Shown here in pieces: positions 1 through 7,345 of a stretch of 11,390 nt of DNA (position 1 is the stretch's first letter; every line of letters begins with the position of its first letter). The notes under the pieces were generated by a model, which saw only the letters and a list, made by a program, of their open reading frames with translations, was not told where the DNA came from and did not search any database. The stretch comes from Bryobacterales bacterium. Lineage in GTDB: Bacteria > Acidobacteriota > Terriglobia > Bryobacterales > Bryobacteraceae. The DNA lies in contig JAOAPP010000089.1 of NCBI GenBank assembly GCA_025462985.1, positions 1 to 11,390 on the forward strand, in the 5' to 3' direction. The position numbers were made by a program, and so were the translations under genes.

Positions 1-1950
1 GCACGCTGGCAGGAGATCCTGGCCCGCCCCTCAACGCCGGACGGCCGCTCGGTTACTACTGCTCATTGTGAATTGCTGCGACTCGCTGAACTTCGTGAGG
101 ACATGACGCTCGCGGCCGAGCAAAGGCGACTCTGCGAGCGCGCGAAGCCAGACTCGTCGGAGCTCCCAATCGCCACTTCCGAAGCAGCCGCCTCGGGAGG
201 CTGGTCGAAAATTTTCGATGCGGTTGGCGTAGCGTTTCCATCAACCCTGATGCGGCTGGCTGACTCTGGCGGAAATATCCCCGAGGCCGGAATAACGGTC
301 GTCCAGGGCAACGTTCCAGCATCGGAGAAGCTTGGGATTCATGCGGACGCGGCCACCTTCGACGTGCGCGAGATCTGTGATGTGCACAACCCGAGCATGC
401 AGATCAAGTGGCGGCAACCCGCAACGGTTTCTCGTACGCAACTGCCGCCCGACTTTCAGATCTTCGCCCGGGAAAAATCAACGAATGCTCCCGTTCTGGC
501 TGGCAAGCGGACAGCACATGGCGCAATTCTCTGGATCGCAACGTCGCCCGGTGAGAAAGGCTTTGAGCGTTATCCGTACCTGATCCAGTCGCTCGTCGAT
601 CTCGGTTTCATCCTGCCCATGCAAAGCCCCAATCTTTGGGCCTTCTTCGATTCTTCCTATCGCATCCGGGCAGATGTGGATTATCTTGCGAAGCGTTGGC
701 GTCAAGCCGGAATATCGGTCCTGCATGTGGCCGCGTGGCACAACATGGAGCCCGACGCTGCGAACGACCAGTATCTCGCCAGGCTCATCGAGGCCTGCCA
801 TCGCAATGCCATTCTTGTGTATCTGTGGCTCGAACTGCCCCACGTGAGCGAGAAGTTCTGGACCGATCACCCGGAGTGGCGAGAGAAGACGGCGCTGATT
901 CAGGACGCCGGAATCGATTGGCGGAAGCCGATGAACTTGCAGAGTCCCGAATGCAGCCGGGCGGTCGCCAAGCTGGTCGAGCATCTGGCGCTCAGGTTCG
1001 ACTGGGATGGAGTCAATCTCGCGGAACTAAGCTTTGAGTCTCCTGAAGGAGCTTCGAACCCGGTCCGCTTCACCCCCATGAATGACAACGTGCGGAACGA
1101 ATTCAAGGAGATCGGCGGCTTCGACCCGACTCTGCTCTTTAATAGAAACTCCGCACACTCCAACCATAAAGACATCCGAACGTTTCTTGACTTCCGAGCG
1201 GCGCTCGCCCGGCGCCTTCAAGCTGAGTGGCTGAAGAATGTCGAGAGCATCAGAAAGTCGAAGCCCTACCTTGACGTTCTTCTGACCCGCACCGACGCCA
1301 CCATGGAAGGTGCGCTCCGCACTGAGGATCTGCTTGCTTCTTCGAAGAAAGGTTTCGGGCTGGACATCAAAGTCCTGGAACGCTCTCCGGATGTGTGCCC
1401 CACCGGGAAGCCAACCGGAGTCGAACTACTGCAACTGGTGCGCGATGCCGCGCAGTCGTTTTCACATGTGGCAGTCTACTCTGAAAGTTCTGTCGAGCGA
1501 GTGGACATGCCTCTTATCGGCGCGGCTGCGGCCGTTGCCCGAGTGACCCGCCAAGAACCGGACGGGACGGAATTCGATTCTGCTGAGCAGACGAGGTTCC
1601 CATGGAAAGGACCGGTCGAAGTGGATGGCAAGCCTTGGCCTGTGCGCAACGGAGACCAGGTGCTCGCTCCCGCCGGGCATCACCGGATCGCTGCCACGGC
1701 GGCGGAGCCCTCGCTCGCCATCACGGATTTCAACGGCCGGATTCAATCGGCCACGGTGCTGAAATCAGAGGTCGATCTTTCTTACGAAAGCCGTACGCGC
1801 GCTTTGGTTACTTTCGATCAGAACGTGGCTTCGGTAGAGGTGGATGGGGCGCCGTTCTGGAAAGCGGGTGAAGACACAGCTTCACCTTCTGCGGTCCTGC
1901 CGGCAGGACAACACCTGGTGACGTTTACCCGCCGACAATCTGGGCCGTAG
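1..1950 (+). CDS. TIM-barrel glycoside-hydrolase-like protein, 5' partial
   Basis: The reading frame is open from the first base of the window to the TAG at 1948-1950, giving 649 visible residues. The true start lies to the left; a TTG at 73 is only an internal start-like codon. Residues about 85-205 look like an alpha/beta domain ending in a segment (ILWIATSPGEKGFERYPYLI) of the type seen beside sugar-hydrolase barrels. Residues about 208-500 have the strand pattern of a (beta/alpha)8 barrel: GISVLHVAAWH near 237, ILVYLWLELP near 271, DGVNLAELSFE at 336-346, YLDVLLTRTD near 420. E342 or E346 at a strand end is a plausible catalytic acid. The C-terminus carries two similar short beta units, VEVDGKPWP (539) to LAPAGHH and VEVDGAPFW (612) to LPAGQH, resembling PEGA-type repeats. 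I cannot name the glycosidase family or substrate. The gene converges on pncA and overlaps its end by 26 bases. An extracytoplasmic carbohydrate role is inference only. Confidence 0.6.
   Translation, partial: ARWQEILARPSTPDGRSVTTAHCELLRLAELREDMTLAAEQRRLCERAKPDSSELPIATSEAAASGGWSKIFDAVGVAFPSTLMRLADSGGNIPEAGITVVQGNVPASEKLGIHADAATFDVREICDVHNPSMQIKWRQPATVSRTQLPPDFQIFAREKSTNAPVLAGKRTAHGAILWIATSPGEKGFERYPYLIQSLVDLGFILPMQSPNLWAFFDSSYRIRADVDYLAKRWRQAGISVLHVAAWHNMEPDAANDQYLARLIEACHRNAILVYLWLELPHVSEKFWTDHPEWREKTALIQDAGIDWRKPMNLQSPECSRAVAKLVEHLALRFDWDGVNLAELSFESPEGASNPVRFTPMNDNVRNEFKEIGGFDPTLLFNRNSAHSNHKDIRTFLDFRAALARRLQAEWLKNVESIRKSKPYLDVLLTRTDATMEGALRTEDLLASSKKGFGLDIKVLERSPDVCPTGKPTGVELLQLVRDAAQSFSHVAVYSESSVERVDMPLIGAAAAVARVTRQEPDGTEFDSAEQTRFPWKGPVEVDGKPWPVRNGDQVLAPAGHHRIAATAAEPSLAITDFNGRIQSATVLKSEVDLSYESRTRALVTFDQNVASVEVDGAPFWKAGEDTASPSAVLPAGQHLVTFTRRQSGP
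1894..1909. repeat. 16-bp perfect palindrome at the convergent gene junction
   Basis: GTCCTGCCGGCAGGAC reads the same on both strands. As RNA it can form a six-pair stem closing a CCGG tetraloop from either direction. It lies inside the last codons of the barrel protein (encoding V-L-P-A-G) and 16 bases beyond the pncA stop. No T-run follows on either strand, so it is not a standard intrinsic terminator. It may slow or end convergent transcription, protect 3' ends, or be chance. Confidence 0.4.
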
Positions 1951-2524
1951 TTGTCAGTACGCCGCCGTGAGCAATAAACTTCTCGACCATCTCGTCCTCC
2001 GCTCTGTCCGAAAGACCCCTGATGGCATCCGTTACCAGCTCGACTCGGGCACCCGTCTGCAGTAATCCGAACGCGGCAAACTGAACGCAGAGTTCGCTCA
2101 CCACGCCATACACGACGTAGCGATCCGCCTGAAGCAGGTCCAGCAGGAAGCGAAGGTTCGGATTGGTGAAGCAGTCGAGTTGCTGCTTCTCGATGATGAT
2201 TTGTCCGGGAGCGCCCACGTCGTCCGCGATCCAATCGAGCGCGCCTTCGGCAGTCGTGAGAGTGACCGGCTTCGCGAGCGACGTCGCTGCTGCTTTCAGC
2301 TGTCCGGCAGTCCCAAATATGCAATGCGGCTTCCACGTCCGGAACTCCGGATCGTCTTCCACGTGCGCGTCAGCGGTGGACAGAACCTGAAGGCGCTTCG
2401 AAGCGGCAAAGCGAGTCAGAGCCCCGAGATTCTCCACGATGGCATCGCCGCCCGGAACCGCCAGCGCGCCGGCCGGATAGAGAAAGTCGATCTGCGTGTC
2501 TACATCGATGAAAACTGTTTTCAC
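1925..2524 (-). CDS. pncA: nicotinamidase (isochorismatase-family cysteine hydrolase)
   Basis: A 199-residue cytosolic enzyme predicted to hydrolyse nicotinamide to nicotinate and ammonia, the first step of NAD salvage. The family's catalytic Asp-Lys-Cys triad is visible as D9 (VDTQIDF), K113 (IIIEKQQ) and C146 (SELCVQF). The metal site is represented by D52 and H54 (STADAH) and H67 (WKPHCIFGT). The N-terminal LAVPGG also matches nicotinamidases. Length is normal for the family. Translation starts at GTG, and the GTGA at 2524-2521 overlaps the TGA of pncB by four bases; no Shine-Dalgarno is seen, so translational coupling is likely. It is the last gene of a six-gene run, and its TAA (1927-1925) lies inside the convergent barrel gene. 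Another isochorismatase-type amidase is possible, but direct linkage to pncB makes nicotinamidase by far the best call. Confidence 0.93.
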   Translation of the reverse strand: MKTVFIDVDTQIDFLYPAGALAVPGGDAIVENLGALTRFAASKRLQVLSTADAHVEDDPEFRTWKPHCIFGTAGQLKAAATSLAKPVTLTTAEGALDWIADDVGAPGQIIIEKQQLDCFTNPNLRFLLDLLQADRYVVYGVVSELCVQFAAFGLLQTGARVELVTDAIRGLSDRAEDEMVEKFIAHGGVLTTTAQIVGG

Positions 2525-3852
2525 GTACGTGCCAGATGATGCTCGGTTCGTACATTCTCGGCCAGTTCCAGCAAGCGCTGGCTGATCGTGATGTCGTACG
2601 GAGCACTCTCCTCCAAGCTCCGCAACTCCGCGGGAAGAGCCGCCACGGCCGCCTTCGCGTGAGCCTGGGAACGGATGGTCGGGGGAAGCGGCTCGACTAA
2701 TTCGCCGTTCAGGATCACAGGCTGAAGCAGAGGCTCACCCTGGAACGCGGAGTTGCATTCGTCGTAAAGGGCCACCATGTCGCAGTGGGGATAACGGTAG
2801 ACCTGTTTGGCCGCCGGCAGCGTACTCTTTTCGCCGCTGAACTTGGCTGTGTAGTGAACGGTGCCGCCGGTCTTGAGCTCGACCATCTTGTAGACGGCCG
2901 ACAAAGCGGGCGCATCTGCGGAAGTCGCAAGCTGCGTGCCCACGCCGAAGGCATCGATGGGAGCACCGTCACGAATCAATTGCGCGAGCCGATACTCATC
3001 CAGATCGTTCGTCGCCATGATCTTCGCTTCACTTAGGCCGGCGTCATTGAGGATCTGCCGAACCTTTTTGGACAAAGTGACGAGGTCGCCACTATCCAGC
3101 CGCACTCCCCAAAGCGGCCGACCGAGTTGGGCGGCCAGGCGCGCACCCGCGAGCGTATCGTAGGTATCGATCAGGAATACTGTGGACTCGCCCAGCAGAG
3201 TCTGCAATCGGCGAAAGCCTTCCTCTTCGTTTGGAAACGCCATGGTCCACGAATGAGCAGCGGTCCCGAATACGGGGATTCCGAAGCGCATACCCGCCTC
3301 TGTGTTGCTCGTCCCGAGGCACCCGCCGATGTGCGCCGCCCGACCTGCGAGAACACCGGCCTGAGGAGTATGAGCGCGCCGGCTGCCGAACTCTACTACG
3401 CTGCGTCCTTCGGAGGCGATCACGCAACGCGCCGCTTTGGACGCGATCGATGTTTGAAAAGCAAAGGTGGAGAGGAGATACGTTTCGACCAGCTGCGCCT
3501 GAATCAGCGGGGCACGGATGATCGCCATCGGTTCACCCGAGAAGAGCGGCGTGCCCTCCGGCATGGCGAACAGGTCTCCCGTGAAGCGAAGCTTCCGCAG
3601 GAAGTCGAAGAACTCCGGAGGCGCATTCTTGAATGCCGCGAGTGAGCGGAGGTAATCGATCTCGTCTTTCCGGAATTGGAGCTCGGTCAGATACTCGGCA
3701 GCCTGCTGCAGTCCAGCCGCCAGGAGGAAGTTGCGGTGCTTCGGGAGCCGACGCACCAGCACTTCGAAGGTGCCGGTGTCCCCCGCCTTGCCATTGGCGA
3801 AGTAACCGGCAGCCATCGTGAGCTGGTATAAATCCGTGTTGAGTGCGGACAT
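2521..3852 (-). CDS. pncB: nicotinate phosphoribosyltransferase
   Basis: A 443-residue cytosolic enzyme that joins nicotinate to PRPP, driven by ATP, to give nicotinate mononucleotide (Preiss-Handler pathway). Family signatures appear in order: N-terminal NTDLYQLTMA (5-14), VEFGSRRAH (153-161), GTAAHSW with the expected phospho-accepting H200, FLIDTYDT (227-233), RLDSGDL (251-257) and the phosphate-binding FGVGTQL (302-308). Length fits the bacterial family. The ATG at 3852 is preceded by AGGAAGG at good spacing. The gene begins 15 bases after the DUF4340 stop and overlaps pncA by four bases, so its product is made next to the enzyme that supplies its substrate. No NMN adenylyltransferase or NAD synthetase is nearby, so the later steps must be encoded elsewhere. 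No lesion is seen. Confidence 0.95.
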   Translation of the reverse strand: MSALNTDLYQLTMAAGYFANGKAGDTGTFEVLVRRLPKHRNFLLAAGLQQAAEYLTELQFRKDEIDYLRSLAAFKNAPPEFFDFLRKLRFTGDLFAMPEGTPLFSGEPMAIIRAPLIQAQLVETYLLSTFAFQTSIASKAARCVIASEGRSVVEFGSRRAHTPQAGVLAGRAAHIGGCLGTSNTEAGMRFGIPVFGTAAHSWTMAFPNEEEGFRRLQTLLGESTVFLIDTYDTLAGARLAAQLGRPLWGVRLDSGDLVTLSKKVRQILNDAGLSEAKIMATNDLDEYRLAQLIRDGAPIDAFGVGTQLATSADAPALSAVYKMVELKTGGTVHYTAKFSGEKSTLPAAKQVYRYPHCDMVALYDECNSAFQGEPLLQPVILNGELVEPLPPTIRSQAHAKAAVAALPAELRSLEESAPYDITISQRLLELAENVRTEHHLART

Positions 3853-3867
3853 GCCTTCCTGGCCGGC

Positions 3868-5190
3868 TTACTTTTTAGAGGAGGCCGGCTTGATCCCCTT
3901 CGACGCCTCCAGCATATCGTCCACGGGCTTCGCGTCGAGGTGATAGAGCGTAGGTTCGTTCTCGCGCCGCGCGATATATCCGTCGGCCACCTTCGCAAAC
4001 TCCACTTTCTCAAAGCGCTTGCCATCATTCGATGTGATGGAAACGACCGCCGCCGGCGAAGTAAATCCACTTGGAAGGAACTTAGTCGCCGCAAGATCCC
4101 GGGCCTTGTCGATGAACGCCTGGACGCTACCGCCGTCCAAGATCTTCCCGTTCATCTTCCAGTCTGTGCCGCTACGCGCGAGTTGCTGGCTCGCAGCGCC
4201 CTGCTGTACTTCGATCTTGGTTGGATCGTTGAAACCGAAGTCGAAGACCTTCTTGTTGCGGAAATCGTCAGGGGCCTTTCCGACCACCTGCCCCACGTCC
4301 GCGGACACTTTGTAGATGCCCTTTACGATGCTGCTCCGGGCGTAGTAGTCAGCCTTGTCCTTGCGGACTTCGATGCTCTGCATTCCGGAGGCGTCGGTCA
4401 CTTTGGCCGCTCCTACAGGTTGACCGGATGCAAACGCCACAGCAGTCTTTTTCTGATCGTCAGCAGAGGCCGACAGATCCATCTTGGCGTCTCCCAGTTT
4501 GCGCAGCAGCTCCTCCACTTGGAAGCTGTCGGCACGATCAGGGTGAGGCTTTACGATTTGCCAGTCGCCCTGATTGTTTTTTCCCAGGACTACATCGCCC
4601 TTTGAAGACCCAACCTCGACCGACGTGAGCTTGTTTGTGTCGAACGTCAGGAGCCGTTTGTCACGAAGGTCATTGACGCTTTTGTCCACCGAAGTTTTGA
4701 ACGTGCTGGCGACCGCATAGACCGCCGGCTTGGAACCCAATCGTAAATACACCAGCGAGTTTGCCGGTACGTCACCTCCGATAAAGAACTGATCCGTTTT
4801 TCCATCGGTTTGATGCAGCGTCACAATGAGGGGAGGATCCTTCAGCCCGAACTGCTCGACGTCCTTCGGATTCTCGTCGACAACCGTATCGGCGTTAAGC
4901 GGACTCACGGAAGAAAGCAGTGTCGTAACTGCTTCCTGATCGGCCGGGTACTGATCCGGGGTCGTGATGGACCACCGGCCGTTCTTCGAGTCGAGAGTGA
5001 TCCTCGGACCGCCCTTTTTTGCGATCTCGACCTGTTTCACCTTCGCCTGCGGCACATCGGCAAGCTTCGGGGCGGCCGGAGTCGCTGGAGTACCGGTTGT
5101 CCCCGACTGGGGATGTTTCTTCGCCCACCAGACTGCGCTGCTGAGAGCGGCCAGAATGATGGCAGCAACGAGAAGACTACGTGGCTTCAT
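3868..5190 (-). CDS. DUF4340 domain-containing membrane-anchored protein
   Basis: A 440-residue protein with one N-terminal membrane segment (about residues 5-23, after MKPR) followed by a Pro/Thr/Ala linker (about 28-45) and a long extracytoplasmic region. Two related blocks, LRDKRLLTFDTNKLTSVEV and FRNKKVFDFGFNDPTKIEV, show the internal repetition typical of DUF4340. The family has no known enzymatic activity; its members are commonly encoded directly after GldG-like proteins and are thought to act with that ABC complex. Here it starts two bases after the GldG-like stop (TAG at 5195-5193), so the two are almost certainly co-translated; no strong Shine-Dalgarno is seen. pncB follows after 15 bases. 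Function is assigned by family and position only. The N-terminal segment could alternatively be a cleaved signal peptide, but no clear cleavage site is visible. Confidence 0.85.
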   Translation of the reverse strand: MKPRSLLVAAIILAALSSAVWWAKKHPQSGTTGTPATPAAPKLADVPQAKVKQVEIAKKGGPRITLDSKNGRWSITTPDQYPADQEAVTTLLSSVSPLNADTVVDENPKDVEQFGLKDPPLIVTLHQTDGKTDQFFIGGDVPANSLVYLRLGSKPAVYAVASTFKTSVDKSVNDLRDKRLLTFDTNKLTSVEVGSSKGDVVLGKNNQGDWQIVKPHPDRADSFQVEELLRKLGDAKMDLSASADDQKKTAVAFASGQPVGAAKVTDASGMQSIEVRKDKADYYARSSIVKGIYKVSADVGQVVGKAPDDFRNKKVFDFGFNDPTKIEVQQGAASQQLARSGTDWKMNGKILDGGSVQAFIDKARDLAATKFLPSGFTSPAAVVSITSNDGKRFEKVEFAKVADGYIARRENEPTLYHLDAKPVDDMLEASKGIKPASSKK

Positions 5191-5192
5191 GG

Positions 5193-6578
5193 CTATCTGC
5201 GCTTCAGGAAAATGGAGACGCCCGCGACGATGATGATCAGCGGCAGTGCGATCAGATCAGCATAAGCGAAGACGTTCATTTGTCGCTGGGTGACATTCAG
5301 ACGGCGGTCCTGTGTCTCCTTCGGCCGGATCGAGATCAGATCCTCATCGGATGTCAGCCAGTTGACCGCATTGAGCGCCAGATCCGGATTGCTCTGGAAG
5401 TGCAGCATGGAGTTGTCGAGGAATCCGGAAGTGCCAATGACAACGAAACGCCCTGGATTAGCCGGCTTCCCGGTGTTGTAGGTGCCGGCTACGCCCAGCA
5501 GGAACGGTCCTTTCTTGTTGCTCGGGTCTGCCGGATTCACTTCATTGGAATTCAGTTTCGCCGTAGCGATAGCGCTGTCGGTGGTCGAGAATAGTTTCTC
5601 AACAGTCGCCTTTCCACCGCCACTTTTCACATCGAGCGAACGAGTGACCGGGAGCCCGGTGTAACGGTTCTTCAGATCGTTCACAATCGGCTGAGACTCG
5701 TATTTCGAAACGAGCGGAACCTCCGGGCCCACACCGACGATTTGACCGACCGGATTCTGCTCCAGGACGAGATCCTTGTTCAGGACCACACCCCAGGAGG
5801 CCAGCAAGTCCGTCAAGCCTTTGTTCTCCGCGATGTGCTGCCGTTGGAAGTCCAATGGCGGATCGAGCAGAAACATGGCGCGCCCGCCGTTCTCCACGTA
5901 GTTCTTAACGGCCGTCACTTCGTTTGGAGTGTAATCGTTTCTCGGTCCGGCGATAACCAGGGCAGTGCAATCCGCCGGCACCTGCGTCTTGTCGATCAGC
6001 GTCACCGCCTGCGACTGGTAGTTGTCGCGATCCAGCAGTGTTTTCAGCTGGGACAAGCCAGCTCCTTGCGTTTCGTCGAGTTGATGCTCGCCACTGCCCT
6101 GCACGAAGCAGACCTTGCGAACGCCCTTCAGGTCCTTAACAAATGCTCCGGTAAGGCCTTCTTCGCTTATGGCCTTCGCCTCTTCCCGGCGCTGTCCAAT
6201 CTGCACGACAGCGGTTCCCGGGTAACGCACGCCATAGGATGCAGCCACCGTTGGGTTCCGAACAACATCCACATACTGAACGTGAACTTTGGAGGAGAGA
6301 TTCGCGTAGCGATCGAGAGTGGCTTTGGCAGTGGCGAAGCCACTAGGCCGGTCCAGGTAGACGATTGTAGCGTCTGACTTCAATCCCTGCACGATTTTCT
6401 TGCTTTGATCCGAGAGCGTGAATTGCTTGTTACTTGTCGTATCGAAGGACTTGTTGTAGCGATTACCCAACCAGTTCACCAGGATGAGCGCGGCGATGAC
6501 GACCAGCGTGTAGAGTGAGGCTGTGGCGCCATATTTTGCCTGGCGGGCGGATACCGAACGGTTTGCGGTTGTTGCCAT
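5193..6578 (-). CDS. GldG-like ABC transporter auxiliary protein
   Basis: 461 residues from the ATG at 6578. Topology is one membrane segment near the N-terminus (about 21-37), a large extracytoplasmic domain, and a C-terminal anchor (LIALPLIIIVAGVSIFL) ending in KRR. The domain carries features of the GldG/ABC_transp_aux family: DVVRNPTVAASYGVRYPGT, GSGEHQLDE, a Rossmann-like block ending in VENGGRAMFLLDPPLDF (about 228-244), and NPDLALNAVNWLTSDEDLISIRP near the end. In Flavobacterium, GldG joins GldF and GldA in an ABC complex needed for gliding; the transported substrate is not established. An upstream in-frame GTG at 6590 would add four residues, but GGAGGG at 6588-6583 sits at ideal spacing for the ATG at 6578, and that ATG overlaps the permease stop as TAATG. 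I therefore chose 6578. Confidence 0.88.
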   Translation of the reverse strand: MATTANRSVSARQAKYGATASLYTLVVIAALILVNWLGNRYNKSFDTTSNKQFTLSDQSKKIVQGLKSDATIVYLDRPSGFATAKATLDRYANLSSKVHVQYVDVVRNPTVAASYGVRYPGTAVVQIGQRREEAKAISEEGLTGAFVKDLKGVRKVCFVQGSGEHQLDETQGAGLSQLKTLLDRDNYQSQAVTLIDKTQVPADCTALVIAGPRNDYTPNEVTAVKNYVENGGRAMFLLDPPLDFQRQHIAENKGLTDLLASWGVVLNKDLVLEQNPVGQIVGVGPEVPLVSKYESQPIVNDLKNRYTGLPVTRSLDVKSGGGKATVEKLFSTTDSAIATAKLNSNEVNPADPSNKKGPFLLGVAGTYNTGKPANPGRFVVIGTSGFLDNSMLHFQSNPDLALNAVNWLTSDEDLISIRPKETQDRRLNVTQRQMNVFAYADLIALPLIIIVAGVSIFLKRR

Positions 6579-7345
6579 TACGCCCTCCACCGCAGTGACT
6601 CGAGCGATCGAGCCGTCAAGAACAAGCCCAGGAAAATCATAGAGCAGTAGTAGATAACATCTTTCGAGTCGATAACTCCGCGAGTGAAGCTATCGAGGTG
6701 ACTAACGATGGACAGATAGTTCAGAAATTGGACCGTATCGGAATTACCGAACGAAGTGGTCCAACTCAAAATCCAGAGCAGCAAGGCCAGAGCGAAGCCG
6801 ATCGCGCCGGCTACAATCTGATTTCTCGTCAGGCTTGAAACAAAGGTTCCCAAGGCGAGGAGGCAGGCCCCTTGCAGCAGGATGCCGAGTATTCCCGTAA
6901 GCACCGGCTTGATATCGGGATTCCCGTAGAAGAAGAAAAACGAAATATCCAGGAAGAAGACCGCTATCAGCGCGGCGTACATGAGTACCGCCGACAGCCA
7001 TTTTCCAAGAATGATTTCCAGTTCATGAACCGGAGAGGTCACCAGCAGTTCAATTGTTCCCTGCCGCTTCTCTTCAGCGAGCAAGCGCATGCTGATCAAG
7101 GGAATCAGGAACAAGCCAATGACAGCGATGTTCGATAGCAACGGAGCGATGACTTGCTCGTTCACATTCATCGGCATCGACTGACCGCTCAACTGGCTCT
7201 CGAACCCGGCGCGAACGAAGCTTTGTCCGATCAGGTAAGTGAACGCGCCGCTCAAGACGGCAAAGATCGCGAGCAAGACCCAGGCGATGGGAGATACGAA
7301 GTAGGAATACAGTTCGCGGCGGCAGATGGTCCAGGTGTTTCTCAT
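6578..7345 (-). CDS. ABC-2 type transporter permease, GldF-like
   Basis: A 255-residue inner-membrane protein with six hydrophobic spans at about 17-39, 70-88, 115-138, 147-170, 177-195 and 229-247. Between spans two and three is the block SMRLLAEEKRQGTIELLVTSPV, which is characteristic of GldF-type ABC-2 permeases and likely forms the coupling region that meets the ATPase. Length matches the family. The ATG at 7345 overlaps the ATPase stop as ATGA, and a GGAGAG stretch lies just upstream. With one permease gene the core is probably a homodimer with two ATPase subunits. The usual companion is the GldG-like protein, which overlaps here by one base. Substrate unknown; the exporter direction is inferred from the ABC-2 family. 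Confidence 0.9.
   Translation of the reverse strand: MRNTWTICRRELYSYFVSPIAWVLLAIFAVLSGAFTYLIGQSFVRAGFESQLSGQSMPMNVNEQVIAPLLSNIAVIGLFLIPLISMRLLAEEKRQGTIELLVTSPVHELEIILGKWLSAVLMYAALIAVFFLDISFFFFYGNPDIKPVLTGILGILLQGACLLALGTFVSSLTRNQIVAGAIGFALALLLWILSWTTSFGNSDTVQFLNYLSIVSHLDSFTRGVIDSKDVIYYCSMIFLGLFLTARSLESLRWRA
6583..6588 (-). promoter_or_regulatory. ribosome binding site deciding the GldG-like start
   Basis: GGAGGG on the minus strand lies four bases before the ATG at 6578 and inside the last codons of the permease gene. It overlaps the alternative GTG at 6590, so it cannot serve that codon. It supports the shorter N-terminus and translational coupling through TAATG. Confidence 0.65.

Noticed and set aside
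3127..3645. 172-residue plus-strand ORF opposite pncB
   Set aside because: Lies across the most conserved motifs of pncB on the other strand; a by-product of their codons.
3940..4605. 221-residue plus-strand ORF opposite the DUF4340 gene
   Set aside because: Shadow of a gene with recognisable family blocks; no ribosome site and no domain in the antisense product.
5742..6377. 211-residue plus-strand ORF opposite the GldG-like gene
   Set aside because: Antisense shadow of a high-GC coding frame, with no recognisable motif or promoter.
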